Source: Poecilobothrus nobilitatus
Lineage: Eukaryota; Arthropoda; Insecta; Diptera; Dolichopodidae
Direction: 5' to 3'
DNA length: 64,000 nt
NCBI GenBank assembly: GCA_947095535.1
Contig: OX352774.1
Span: 265,519,843-265,583,842 of the forward strand
Shown here: positions 25,072 to 37,618 of the stretch, one piece after another
How the letters are laid out: every line of letters starts with the position of its first letter
Position numbering within the stretch: the first letter of the stretch is position 1
Position numbers and translations under genes: made by a program
Notes under the pieces: generated by a model
Databases searched by the model: none
What the model was told of the DNA's origin: nothing
Seen by the model: the letters and a program-made list of their open reading frames with translations, nothing else

Positions 25072-26052
25072 TTAATAATGAAAAATTATGTCGGCCAAGT
25101 GGCCCCCTCTACTACTTCGGCAGGCTTCCAATCTTTTACCAAAATTCTGAATCACGTTGTTCAATAAACTGTTCTCAATGGTTGAAATCTTCTCGATGAT
25201 GTTGTTTTTAAGCTTTTGAATTGTTGTGGGATTATTGCTGTACACTTTCGATTTCACAAAACCCCACAAAAAAAACTCCAACGGTGTCAAATCGCACGAT
25301 CTTGGTGGCCACATCACTCCTCCTCTACGAGAAATAATGCGATCTTCGAACTTTTCCTTCAAAAGATCCATTGTTTCTCTTCTCTGGCCAAATCATCAAT
25401 TTCCCGTCACAAAAAGCTTCGGATCATCTCCCTGTAGCGATTTCCATTGACCGTAATCGCATTTCCATTTGCGTTTTCAAAAAAATATGGTCCGATGATT
25501 CCTCCTGACCACAAACCACACCAAACCGTAACTTTTGTGGATATACTGGTTGCTCTAAGATAACCCTTGGATTCTCTTCACCCCAAATGCGGCAATTCTG
25601 TTTATTGACGTAGCCATTGAGCTGGAAATGAGCTTCGTCGGTGAAGGTTATTTTGTTAAAAAAATTCTCATTTTCTTTTTGTTTTTCGATTGCCCAAGAA
25701 ACGAATTAAAATGGAGATCACGATGCAAAATGTTGAATAATGTGGATGGTTTGATGTTTAATTGCTGCGAACGATGACTAATAGAAGTTTTTGGATCTTC
25801 TTCAACACTTCTGCTCACAGCTGCTACATTCTCGGTTGAACGGCCACTACGTTGATAAATGTTGCCTCTGTTATCAAGAACAGATCCAGTTTTTAGAAAT
25901 TTATCAACCATCAGCTTGATGGCACGATTTGTTGGAGCATTTTCTCTACCAAATTTTGTTCGAAATTTCCTAATTACATCTTGAAAACTTTTACCATTTT
26001 CAAAAAATGTTGTAATAACAAAAACACGTTGTTCCTTCGTGTAACGTTCCAT
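25072..26052 (-). pseudogene. mariner transposase, broken by frameshifts and deletions
   Basis: The gene starts at ATG 26052 (MERYTKEQRVFVITTFFENG). The N-terminal part has the two helix-turn-helix DNA-binding regions, linked by the GRS motif of the family (the usual GRPR hook). The first catalytic Asp is present in FTDEAHF, at about 25625-25648. Compared with relatives, a block is missing after LHRDL, changing frame near 25700. One base is lost near 25540 before TVWCGLW. An in-frame TGA follows IRSFL, and the QQDGA block that carries the second catalytic Asp is deleted near 25375-25400. The last part (25371-25072) keeps WPPRSCDLTPLEFFLWG, where the third catalytic Asp has become Glu (codon GAG). 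It therefore lacks two of three catalytic acids and could not cut DNA. Confidence 0.93.
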
Positions 26053-26129
26053 ATTAACTAACCGGAATGTATTTAGAATTTACATAAAGAAACCTCGTAT
26101 AAAAATTCCAGGTAGAAAAAAAAATGGCG

Positions 26130-26166
26130 GCAAAATCAAAATGATACCTCAATTTTGAACACCCTT
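26130..26166 (-). repeat. mariner right terminal inverted repeat
   Basis: Its reverse complement begins AAGGGTGTTCAAAATTGAGG, and a TA follows at 26167-26168. One difference from the left end falls at base 17 and another near base 30. Confidence 0.93.
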
Positions 26167-27840
26167 TATTATAAGAAAATTACTAACAAGAGATTATGAT
26201 TAATGGAGGATCTTTTTTCTTTTTATTTTTTCTTGTTTTTCAGGTTTTCTCTTTTTTAATTTCTGTTTATGTTTTTGTTATTTTTTATGAGTTACGTTAC
26301 GATACGACACTTAAATTATATTTTTCTAATAAAAAAAAAAAAAAAATCTAAACTGGAAGAAATGAACGAACAGGAAGAAACTGCAATTACCAGAAGAGAC
26401 ATTTTTAAACTTGAATTATTTAATTTTGTTTTTTTCATTTTCTGATAGATAAGTTAATAAAATTTAGTAATTAAAGACTTTAGAATCGCCATCTGACTTG
26501 ACTTGTATATGATTTTCTTTGAAAATATATATTTTTCTTTCTTAACTTTTCGCAAGTAGATTTAAAGCAATGCATAAAATTGTTTAATATTTTTTTTCAA
26601 TTTAATATAGTTTTCATTTCAGCTCAGTTTTCATTTCTTTTCATAATTTTTTTTTTTAATTAAAGTTTTGATTAATTTTCATTTCTTTAACTCATGTTTT
26701 TCTTATAAATATAGTCTAATATCGATAAATATTCTACATTTCTATACTTTTTTCTTACGCACATATATAGAAAATTATCTTTTTTTTATGGTCATCTAGG
26801 AAGAAAAAGCATAAAACTATTTCAAAATACGTGATACTAGAGGTGTATAAATACTGAGAAAAAAGTTAACCTATAAGAAAATTCTTATTATTTAACTATA
26901 AAAAGAAAAGGTTCCCTTCATCCACGGAAAATAACTGAAATATAACTGAACTACGTATTAAGAACCGAAAAAACTCAAATATAACTCACCACTAAATTAA
27001 CTTTAACATAATGGTTATTCATATTTTAATTATTTTTTAACGTATATACCTATGTAAAAGTAATTGTTTTTTTTTGATAATTTTTTTTTTATCTTAGTGT
27101 CAAGCTAATGTCAAACAGATGTTAATATATAATATATTATATTTTATGTTTACATAATTGTTTAAGATAAAAAATTATTGTATTAGTAGAAAAGGTAAGA
27201 TGAAAATAGTCATCTTTCTTTTATGTGAGATTAAAGATTAAAAAAAAATGAAATGAAAATTTAAATTATATTTTGGTTAAAAAAAAAATACTATAAGAAA
27301 AAGCGTTTTAAGTCATAATTTTTATAAATTGCATTATGTGTTATTCTGAAAAAAAAAAAATGTCTTCAACGCGTAATAACTGTTGATCTCATATACATAT
27401 ATTATACCATCGTTTTATCTCATATATTTTAACTTTTCATTTAATTACTTTGTATAAATTTTATTATCATCTTTGAAGTACTTTTCTTGCTTAACTTCTT
27501 GCATAAGTTGGCATAAATCATTGGAATAATATTTCAATTGTAAACATCTAACATTTTTTTAATGTTTAAATTTTATATTATGTTATTTGTGTGTTTAATA
27601 AAATAAATTTTTTCCAAATTTTCTTTGAGCAATATTACAAATTATGCATTTGCATCTCAAAGACTCATTTGTATCGTATTAACAATCAATTTTAATACAT
27701 ACTTTAAGAAGAGGTTCCAAATATGTAAAAAGTGGGTGTATGTACTACGAAAGTCAGTTTATCAAAATCAGGTTTTTTAAAATCCTGCTTTTTGAAAATT
27801 TAATTAACTATATTATATTGAAATTATATTTATGTAATTG
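26167..27840. other. AT-rich non-coding stretch
   Basis: Mostly A/T-rich. A GC-richer patch at 26355-26410 reads MNEQEETAITRRDIFKLE on the plus strand but has no acceptor, donor or family match. It might be a short ORF or chance. Confidence 0.5.
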
Positions 27841-27932
27841 GCCCACATCCGAAAGGAAAAGGGCCTATCACTTTGCAAAGGCCACTGCATGCCTTTGTAA
27901 AGTTTAAATAAATAAATAAATAATAATATTTA
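27841..27932 (+). repeat. 3' end of a retroposon with TAAA tail
   Basis: A compact GC-rich segment with a GGCCC...GGGCC inverted pair and two AGGCC/ATGCC words ends in TTTGTAAAGTTTAAATAAA and several AAAT units. A short unique 3' sequence followed by a simple tail is the usual mark of a 5'-truncated LINE or SINE insertion. About 90 bp remains and no protein part is present. Confidence 0.5.
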
Positions 27933-27989
27933 TGTAACCTTCTAACCTTCTAATTATAAAATTCTTCTAAATCTTGTTTTTACATACAT

Positions 27990-28270
27990 ATTCAATAATA
28001 AGGCTTTTGAAATAGTGAGGGCGGGCGGTCGCCGACAAAGAAATTATTATAAGTTTTTGCAACAAATTCTAAAATTTTTCCCAATTCAGAATCGCGCACA
28101 TGTACATATATAAATATTCCGGAAAAAGGCGAATACTTTGGTTTTGATCCCTACTAAAAGAAGTATAACAATGATTTTGAATTCAACTCTAAACTTCCTC
28201 CTAATTGAGAATCTCACATATACATAATAAATATTCTGGAAAAAGCGTTTAACCTAAATTTTAAATCTAA
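27990..28270 (+). repeat. Dispersed repeat, copy 2
   Basis: Shares with 641-1021 the order AATAGTG, then a GC-rich island (GAGGGCGGGCGGTCGCC near 28017), then TTTTTGCAACAAATTCTAAAA. It shares ATATTCCGGAAAAAGGCGAA with the 58.5-kb copy (ATATTCTGAAAAAAGGCGAA). The half GAATCNCRCAYATGTACATA occurs twice within it, near 28090 and 28210. No open frame. Confidence 0.45.
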
Positions 28271-30373
28271 TTATTTTTTTACATAGATAACCGGCGAGTT
28301 TTGAAAAAAAAAACAGGATTTTAAAAAACAGGATTGTGATAAACCGCTTTCGATACGATCCCGTAAAATATATTTGAATTGTGTATTGAATAGAAAAAAA
28401 TTATTTATTTATATATGTGAATCAACCCTATTCTTCGATTTTTAATATGAATTTTCACCAAATATTTTCGAAATTTCAAAGAAAAATAAATAAATGACTG
28501 AGGAAAGGTAAAACCAGATTGTAGGAAACATTTTTTTAGTTATATTTAATTAAAAAAATAATAAATAAATAAAGAATGTTACACAATCTTTATATAGCAA
28601 ATTTACATCTTGTTTAACAATATTTCAAATTTAATTTCTTTTCCATTTTTAACCATTTATATTCTTTATTATTTCTATTAAAAGTTACTTTTATTTTTAT
28701 TCTTTTTTTGTTTCAAATTGCCGAAGACAATTTAAATTTTACTCAATAAATATTATATATAGTAAATATGAAAACAATGACTTATTTTTTTTTTAAATAA
28801 ATAAAATTAATCATATTTTGTCACACTACTTTTTAAATTTTTCTATTTTATTTTATTTTTTTTTTTTTTTATCTATAGAATTTCTCATAAAAAAAAAAAA
28901 TCATAATTCTTAATTTTGTCCTCATAATCCGAATGTTGTATATTATTTTTTTTTTTTAATTTTGTTTTTATGTGTTAAATATTATAGAAAGGAAAGCTTA
29001 AAAAATACTTAAATATAAAGTAAATACGAATCAAATTATTATCGGGTTAAAAAAAAAGTACCGATAATAATAATAAAATTCATTCATAAATTCATAAGAA
29101 AAATAAAAAAAAAATGTGATAAAAAATAAAAAATGGGTACAAAATGAAAAATAAAAAAGGAAAAACAGAGAAATAGAACCAAAATAATCAGAAATATTTC
29201 ATTATCTTATTTTTTTTTATTTTCTATATCTACTAATTCCACGCGCATAACAATTTAGACTATATACCGCGCCTCATATAATAGTACATCACATTCACCG
29301 CCTTATCTAATAATACTAGTCTAATTTATACATTTTTTTTTTTGTATATTTATATTTTGTTTTTCTTTCTTTCTTTTCTTTATTTTTGGTTCTAATTTAA
29401 AAAAAAAAAAAGAAAAAATTTTAAATAAACTATAACATGATCATCCGTTTATTTGTTACCACATCGTAATGAGAAAATAATTAGATTTAGTTTTCACCTA
29501 ATTTTAATTTTTTTTTGATATGAAGTTTTCTATTCCTAAGGAGATTGGATTAGGGATTATAATAATTTTCTTAAGGTGTGGAATATATTTAAATTCTATA
29601 AAATCTTGCCACAACTAAAAAACATAAAATTTCAGTTGGTTTCTTTTTTTTGTTGCTCTTATCTATAAAAGACACCTAATCGGTCCCCTCAAAAAAATGA
29701 AGTAGTTCATTACACCTAATTATCTTTTGTGTTATGCTACTGCTGCTTGTTATTATGCAGTATATATGTGTGTGTTCCATATATCAGCTATTTTCAAACT
29801 GCGTGTAGATTAAATTAATGGGATAACAGTTTGTTTTTGGTTATGGGGTAGTTTTGGTAGGTGCAACATATCCCAAGTAAATTCCACTCTATATAATGCA
29901 TTTTATTTCAGATCGTTTTGATTTGTTTTTCAAGTTTTAATTGTTTAACTTATTGTATATGGCAGGTACCTGTATCTGCTTATTTTTCAAAATTATATAT
30001 ATTTTTTTTGATTTTTGGTCTGATTTTTCGTAATTTCGTTCGGCTCTTCGTTATTGATTACAAAAATTTTATTTTTAGAATTTACTTTGATTTGAACAAG
30101 TATAGTTGGTTCTTGTTATGTCTATATAACATTGGTATTTTTATGATTTTTATTACGGTATGTAATAGGCATTAATAACGCATCCTTTCTACAAGAGATA
30201 TGTAGAAACCTATTTCAATTTAAAGGACTTAATGGGCAATTTCATGAGAAAATTTTTGCCGATATTTTAAACTTTCGAAAGAGGGTATATTGGCAATAAA
30301 AAAGGGGAAGAAAATACAATACAATTTTTATGGGTATTTTTTGACCGTTAAATTTAAATAATACTATGTAATA
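28271..30373. other. AT-rich non-coding stretch
   Basis: Contains many poly-A/T runs. The 85-codon frame at 29918-30175 is hydrophobic and A/T-driven, with no domain. A TATAAAAG word at 29665 has no supported transcript. Confidence 0.5.
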
Positions 30374-30381
30374 CTATATAG
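30374..30381. repeat. hAT target-site duplication, left
   Basis: CTATATAG, identical to 32679-32686. Confidence 0.95.
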
Positions 30382-32678
30382 CAGGGGTGCCGAAACAGCC
30401 GATCTTTCGATGCTTTTTGGTCGATCGCGATCTTTAAATAAAAGAATCAGTTTTATGTACCTACTTTTTTTTCAGCGAAAAAATTGAATTTTCATTAAAA
30501 AGATTTAGTATATTTTTTTCGAACGATAAATTCGAAATTGTTTACCGAAAATTCAGTTGCGCGTATGTTACTGGAAAAGAAACATTATTTTATCAAGGAC
30601 AGTGTCAGTGTTTAAAAATAATAATAAAATATTTTCTGGTGCAAGATAGCTTAAAGTTATATAATTGTACAATAATATAATTAAGAAATTTCATTGCATC
30701 CACAGATTGTTGTATTGAGTATAATTAAAAATTAAAAAATTAAAAACATATCACTTCCACGATGAGTGAGAGGAGAATTATTTTTTTAAAATGATTAAAG
30801 AAAAGTACGTATGTCTGATTTGAAGTTCCACAATATCGTTACCGGAAAAATGAAATCTAGAAAGACACTATAATACCAATCACAAGAACTATGAAAATGA
30901 TTTTCGCCAAAAATCTGAGCAACGTAAAACACAAAATCTACTAAAAAATCAACTTGAAAAACAACAATCAATTTTTACCAAGCCGACCATTAAATCCAAA
31001 GCAGCAACAATGGCTTCTTTTCAAATAAGTTTTGTATTGGCTAAACATAAAAAACCTTTTTCTGATGGTGAAATGGTAAAAGAGATTTTAATACAAGGTG
31101 GAGAAGTTTTATTTGCTAATTTTAAAAACAAATCTGAAATTATGTCAGCTATCAAAGGTGTACAACTTTCACGTCAATCTGTTACTAGAAGAGTGGAAGT
31201 TAAGGGAATTGATGTGATTCAAAAACTCAAACAGGATATTAATAAATGTAAATACTTTTCGCTGCAGTTCGACGAATCAACCGATGTTATTGATATCGCA
31301 CAACTATGTATTTATATAAGAATAAGTTTCACTGATATGACTTCAAAGGAAGATCTTTTAACAATTATTCCATTAGAAGGCAATACTCGTGGTGAGGACA
31401 TTTATAGTGCGTTCATCAAATTTGTGGAAAAATTACCACTACCATTATATAATCTTGTAGATGGTGCACCCGCAATGACGGGAAGATTAAATGGTTTTGT
31501 TGCTCTTTGTCGAAAAAATAATGATTTTCCAGATTTTGTTTCCTTTCATTGTGTAATACATCAGCATGCGTTATGTGCAAGAATGTTGAATATGAAGGAG
31601 GTAATGGATATTGCTTCCATATAGTGAATTCAATTTGCTTAAGAAGCCTACAGCGACGTCTTTTCAAAATTCAGCTGGAAGAATATGAATTAGAACATTG
31701 CGATCTGTTTTGCACACTGACGTCAGATGGCTGAGTCGTGAAAAATTTATAGAAAGATTTCAAGAATTACTACCAGAAATTTCGCAATTTTTGCAGTCAA
31801 GAGGAGATCCATATGACCAATTATCGAACCCAAAATGGCTTCTAAATTTACCTTTTTTAACAGATTTTACAAATCACTTGAATAAACTAAATCTTGAACT
31901 TCAAGGAAAAAACCGAGATATTACTGAATTGCTAAGCTCCATAAATGGCTTTAAATTGAAGTTATTACTTCTGGAATCACACTTATCAGCAAGAGATTTA
32001 AAAAACTGAATGTGAATATAATACTATTTGATGACTATATTGCAGAAATTGAAAAAATTATCAATTAGTTTGAACATCGTTTTCAAGATATCAAAATACT
32101 AGATCCAATTCTGCTGTTTATGTCATTCCCTTTCGAAAATGAAGATGTTGAAGAAATATCTTCAAAAATAGCTACTTTTTTTTTAATATTGATTAAATGG
32201 AATATGAAATTATAGCGCTTAATTCAGATATTTTTGTAAAAGCAAGAGCTTCTGAAAATAATTATTGTTCTTTCCTCCATCAAGAAAAATATCCTTCTTT
32301 AAGAGCTTTCCTTTATCCTTTACAATTGACCGCGTATTTTGGCTCCACCTATCTATGTGAATCGGCATTTTCGCATATGAAAATATTAAAATGTAAAAAG
32401 TAAAAACCGCAGCAAACTTACAAATGAACATTTAAAAATGTGTCTACACTTAGCAGTAACCAGTTACGTGCCATCATTTGACCAGCTTGCTGACAATATG
32501 CAATGTCATGCGTCAACATGTAAGGATAAATTTTAAATTAATAAATTATTAAGTAACTTCTATCTATGAACTGAATATAAATAAATATTGCGAAAAATTG
32601 TATGTATACTTTTAGTCAATCTTGCCTAGTATTTTCAGCTTGGATCGATCTTCATCAACAAAAGTCTGGGCACACCTG
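30382..32678 (+). mobile_element. hAT transposon (GTF2IRD2/Charlie-like), defective
   Basis: A 2297-bp element flanked by a perfect 8-bp target duplication CTATATAG (30374-30381 and 32679-32686), the length made by hAT transposases. The ends are CAGGGGTGCCGAAAC and, reverse-complemented from the right, CAGGTGTGCCCAGAC (12 of 15 match). The one gene inside lies on the plus strand and carries several stops and frameshifts. Closely related proteins were domesticated in vertebrates (GTF2IRD2, ZBED family), which is how the family is recognised. The clean target duplication suggests fairly recent insertion of a copy that may already have been inactive. Confidence 0.95.
30762..32536 (+). pseudogene. 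hAT transposase with BED finger, broken
   Basis: The frame begins near ATG 30762. The BED zinc finger is damaged: after YVCLI the second Cys codon is TGA, and another TGA follows PEK. RHYNTNHKNYENDF (from about 30871) supplies the His pair and the frame stays open to 31624. This part has ASFQISFVLAKHKKPFSDGE, the RNase H-like core FSLQFDESTD near 31258-31287 (first catalytic Asp), and CVIHQHALCARMLN near 31551. A frameshift near 31620 moves the gene to the frame of LRSLQRRLFKIQLEEYELEH. Another near 31715 leads to LHTDVRWLSREKFIERFQEL (31712-32009). Stops follow RDLKN and IEKIIN. The C-terminal hAT dimerisation motif YLCESAFSHMKILK (about 32350-32391) remains, then one more frameshift, ending at TAA 32534-32536. 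Confidence 0.94.
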
Positions 32679-32686
32679 CTATATAG
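32679..32686. repeat. hAT target-site duplication, right
   Basis: CTATATAG, identical to 30374-30381. Confidence 0.95.
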
Positions 32687-33319
32687 TATAGTTTCTTGAT
32701 GATATTATATATAGGTTAATTAATATGTTATACACTAATTTTTATTACATAATATAAAATATTCAATAGGATGATATATAAAGATAAAAGATTATTATTA
32801 CAACTATATTATATAGACATGTATTACTATTTATTATATATGTATCAAATGTATGTACATTATTATTTAAAAATATTGCACAATGCGTACTAAACTTGTA
32901 TTCAAAATATGTTTCAAAAAAAAAAAAATCCAAACAAATCTAAACTTTAAAATTCAAATGGCAAACGTTACAAATTGCAAAATACAAATGCCAAGTATCA
33001 AGGTTGCATAAGAATTAGGCTTAACTCTATGTATAATTTAAAGAACTCTGGTTAAAATATTGGATATTATTAAAAAATTACTAGAAAATCCCCTGTGCAA
33101 TTGCACAATTTCTATAGATTCAAAAACATTTACGTTATCATACTGACTCCCTTACTACCTGAATTAAGGGAGAGATTATTACATGTATTTTTTTAGGTTA
33201 GGTATATTAAGTAGCTAACTAAAATAACTTATGGATTTTTAATTTAATTTGAATTTTTTAGGTGTAGGGTATAAATAAGTCGGTTGCATCGACTTACTGT
33301 TACTTTTACTTGTTTTTTT
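32687..33319. other. AT-rich non-coding stretch
   Basis: Nothing recognised beyond A/T-rich sequence. Confidence 0.5.
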
Positions 33320-35196
33320 TTTGCTTGAAAAAAATTTGCTGAATTTATTTTATTTAAATGTACTTTTTGGAAGAGCTTTTTGGTATATTTAATAAAAGAT
33401 TCATGTCTCTGATAATAAAATTTCATAAATTTTCGGGGGCTTTTTTTGTGACGGCCATTTTCGACAGCTTTTTAATTTAATGGTCTAATAATAAATTAGT
33501 ACAAAATTATAAATCTATTGTGAGAGAAGGCTTCTAAAATGATATTTTCTATGTTATTTTTTCTTTTTTTTTTAAGAAAAATATCCATTTCTATAATATT
33601 TAGTAAGTTTCTGATTTCTGTTATGAAATATAATTAGCTAAGTCTGCCAAATTTTATATTAATAAAAAAATTCGAATATTTTATGTTATATCAAAAATTC
33701 AGCTTAAAAAATCAAAATTCCAACCTAAATAAAGAAAACTACTTTAAAGTCTGTTGCGAAGCTTTTACCAGCTTTTATAATAGTGAAAACAAAATCAAGA
33801 ATAAAATCGGCCTATTATTTTTTTCTTATAAATATAAGGCTTACTATAAACTTTGCTCTTTTCACTTTCAGGTCTTTTAATTTTATTAAGAGTATTTTTA
33901 TTTTTTTCCAAACAAAGAGTCATTTGAAAACTGCCAACAGAAGATTAATAATTTATTTTTAATTTACCGCTGCGACCAGTTCATAATGGATGTGGCAGTC
34001 AAATTTAAAAATTAAAAATTTGCTTTAAATTTTGTGTCGAAAGTACTTTTTGAAAAGTAAAAGTTTGTGTCTCTGATAAGACTTTTAGTCGAAGATTTAT
34101 GTCTCTGATAATAAAATTTTAAATTATTAAATAAATATACAGAAATATCATAATTGCCAGTTTAGTTTATATTCAGTGTGAGTGGTTTATTATAGATCTG
34201 GCCAACATCTTGTGTGTATAATATTGTGTATATTATCAGAAATTCAATCATTAATTCCTGGTATTATATTATCTGATCTGATTAATAAATCTTATTTTTT
34301 TCCATGCCTAACAATATTATTAATGGTCTAATAATAAATTAGTACAAAATTAGGAATCTTTTGTGAGAGAAGGCTTCTAAAATGATATTTTCTATGTTAG
34401 TTTTTTTTTTTTTTAAGAAAAATATCCATTTCTATAATATTTGGTAAGTTCCAGACTTCTGTTATGAAATATAATTATTTAAGTCTGCCGAATTTTATAT
34501 TAATAAAAAAATTTCGAATATTTTATGTTATGTTTTATGTTAAAAATCTAAATTTCAACCTAAATAAACAAAACTATTTTAAAGTCTGTTACGAAGCTTT
34601 TACCAGCTTTTATTAATGAAAACAAAATCAAGAATAAAATCGGCCTATTATTTTTTTCTTATAAATATGAGACTTACTATAAACTTTGCTCTTTTCATTT
34701 TCAGGTGTTTTAATTTTACTAAGATTATCTATTTTTATTTTTTTTTATTCAAAACAAAGATTATTTTTAATTTACCGCTGTGACCAGTTCATAATGAATG
34801 TGGCGGTCAAATTTAAAAATTAAAAATTTGCTGAATTTATTTTGATTGAAAATGTGGTTTTTAAGTATGTACTTTTCCTTTTTTGACTGTACTCACTTTT
34901 ATTGAACGGTTTGTGTCTCTGACAAAGCTTCTAGTGGAAAATTTCGTCTCTGGTAATAATATTTACTAAATTTATTTATATTATTAATGAACGGTTTGTG
35001 TCTCTTGATAATACTTTGAGTCAAAGATTTGTGTCTCTGGTAATAAAATTTTGACTTATTATATATATATATACAGATATTATCATTGCCAGTTTAATTT
35101 ACATTCAGTGTGAGTGTTTTATTATAGATATAAAATATTTTTTTTTACATGTTGTCAAGGTCTCGCCAACATCTTGTGTATTATATTATAGATTTG
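33320..35196 (+). repeat. Tandem duplication, about 843-bp period, with nested short repeats
   Basis: A unit beginning TAATGGTCTAATAATAAATT at 33478 recurs at about 34321 and stays alignable to GCCAACATCTTGTGT (about 34200 and 35164). Roughly 85-90% of bases agree by eye. A partial unit, tail part only, precedes it (about 33320-33430). The tail of each unit holds the word TTTGTGTCTCTGATAATA, once in the partial unit, twice in the first full unit and four times in the second, so there is an array inside an array. Both copies keep TTTGCTCTTTTCANTTTCAG, a splice-acceptor-like tract. I see no conserved long open frame. It could be a short satellite array or an element in tandem. Confidence 0.8.
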
Positions 35197-37618
35197 CTTT
35201 TAATAAAAATTTAGTAGGGATCTGAATTCATATTATTTATAACTTCTAATAACTTTCCTATAAGCTAAACCCTGCGCTTTTTATTTCTTTACGTTTAAAA
35301 ATCACTGTTAAAATTAAAACTATCTCATAAAATTCATATAAATTTGTTGCACATATTTTTAAAGACTTTTATTTTCATTTTTATAATGACGGCACATAAT
35401 TTATTTATGATTTTACGTCTATAAAAATTTTTTTTTTTTTGAAATGCTTCAGTTTATAATGAATTAAATGGAGGATTAATAATGCATTTATGTGAAATTT
35501 TATTTATTCATCATCAGAATCAGAAACAATTTAGAGAATGTTATCCAAAAATAAAAATATTTTATAAGAATTTTTATTGTCTGGAGTTCTTTTGTTTTTT
35601 TTTTTTTTGTTATAGATGAGCTGCTTTAAAATTTGAAATTAACATTAATTACAATATGATGAATATGATGGTGCTTCATATATCTTTAGATACTCTTATT
35701 TTGTTATTTGGAAATTTTAGAATTTTATAAAAGGTACTTTTAAGTAACAGAACTGTTTCCATATGTTGTTTAATAAATGTGAAAGTGAAAAATAAAAAAA
35801 TTAGGTAAATGTACCTAATTTAAAATTTTGTTCTCTTTTTTTTATATTAAAAAGAAAAAAATTGGTTCTAAAATTATAGAAATATCACTTTGTGGTTGTT
35901 TTATATAATTAGTGTATACCAGATTGGATACGTCTACATTAATTTATATTTTTATAATAACCATAGATCTTAAGTAAAAAATTAGTTTAGAATTAAAATT
36001 AAATTTTAAATTAGAATTAGTTTAGAATTAAACCCTTATTGATCATTATCAGCCTTTCTCTTATGGATCAAATTATAATACCCGTACTTTTTTTTTTGAG
36101 TACTTACGAGTATATCTATCAATAAACTCAGGTTATTCCGCGACATATCATAATAGAGCTGTCAATGCGGTGGAACTGAAAACTGTTCATTACTATTTTC
36201 CCTATAAAAGTAATAACTCTTGGAAGAGTTATTCAGTAATTTTGTTTTTATTGAAAATTGTTTAATCTGAATATTATTATTTATGTTAATGTTATTGAAA
36301 AAATCTATGATTCATAAAAATAAAAATGCTGCAATTTAAAAATAAAATAAAATTTATTATTACGAAAAAAAATGCCAATAGTGTGATTTTTTTTATTTGT
36401 AATGTATTTTTCGGTCACTAGATGGTATTTGCGGGTAAAATGGCGTCATTATTAATAATACTAACATCATAAAGTTTCGTTACACCGTACACGATTTAAT
36501 CTCAATCTCTGGTTAGCGAACAAAAATCATATTTAGTACAAATATAAAGCCCAAATGTACTTTTTCTATTAATAACTATAGAAACCCCTAGAACGTATCA
36601 TACAAACTTGAGGTTTATTCGAAAACATTGACAAAAATACAGATAAGTAGTGAAAATTATATGTATTATAGAATATAAACTGAAATACATATTTCGTTTG
36701 ATAAGTATTTGCGTCATTTAATAATACGATCGAGTATTTATTATTACATTTTACAATTTGTACAAAACAATTCCAAAGAGTTATTTTTGGCTTTCCTTTC
36801 ATATTTTAATTTATAGCTTTTCTCTTTGTTATAAGCCTTTTATTTCCTATTTTTAAGCTGTAATAAATAACGTTTTGAATAAACAGTGAATAATAAATTA
36901 AATAGCAACAAATAAAAGCCAAAACGTCACTATAAAAGAAACAACAACAATAATATCCATGAGAAAAAGAGACAACATTAGTGTAATTTATATAATATTC
37001 AGTTATTAAAATAATAAAAGAGTGTGATTTGACACATTTAACAGCTAATCATTATTTTTTTACAAAGTTTTTTTTTCTTAGTTATAATAGTTAAAATAAT
37101 AGTTATTATTGTTGACATTTTCGTAAACTGTTACTGTTATGTTGAGAAGAACTAAGAGAGAGTTATTGTAACAAAATACAACAGAAATAAATAATTTTGA
37201 AAAAAAAAGAAAATTCTACAAATAAATGACAGAGTTTTTGGTAATAATTTATTAGTAATTGAACAATAGATTTTTTTTGTTTTGTTTAAATTTGTATTTA
37301 ATTTCTATTTTTTGAAATATATACTCATTTAAATCAGTTCAAAAATCGGCTATAATTTAGTTCTTAGAAAAAAAAGAGTTTTGTTAATTACTTTTTAGCT
37401 TTTTTTTTTTTAATTTTTACTTTAATTATTACAGTAAACGTTATAAATATAACGTTTTATTTCGTTATACAAAGTGTTTTTAGGTACATACATATATACA
37501 TATTATATAGACTATTACATTATTGTTCTGGTATCGTTCTAATGACCTAATTAATATCTATAGTTTTAATGCTATGTTATGTATTATTATGTAACTGATA
37601 TATTTTACTCGTAGTATA
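35197..37618. other. AT-rich stretch with one perfect hairpin
   Basis: AATAACTCTT and AAGAGTTATT (36212-36221, 36224-36233) form a perfect 10-bp stem with a two-base loop. TTTGTAATGTATTTTTCGG at about 36396 followed by TCACTAGATGG repeats the context of the CTCF-like site at 6.0 kb. Otherwise A/T-rich, with no gene. Confidence 0.5.

Larger units (their letters stand above)
24966..26166 (-). mobile_element. mariner element, DD41D (rosa-like) type, defective
   Basis: A 1201-bp element bounded by TA duplications (24964-24965 and 26167-26168). Its terminal inverted repeats are about 35 bp, start AAGGGTGTTCAAAATT and differ at about two positions. The single gene inside lies on the minus strand and is broken. 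From family knowledge, the PPRSCDLTPL motif and the expected spacing between the last two catalytic acids point to the DD41D branch of Tc1/mariner. The element is dead as a transposase source, but its ends look intact enough to be recognised by a related active transposase. Confidence 0.93.

Noticed and set aside
26355..26430. Short reading frame MNEQEETAITRRDIFKLE
   Set aside because: Coding-like wording, but neither an acceptor nor a donor, and no homologue recalled; left as a note only.
29918..30175. 85-codon hydrophobic frame next to the hAT element
   Set aside because: Outside the element ends, A/T-driven, no signal peptide plus domain pattern.
33683..33880. 65-codon frame inside the 843-bp repeat
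   Set aside because: The second unit does not keep the frame intact, so there is no sign of coding selection.
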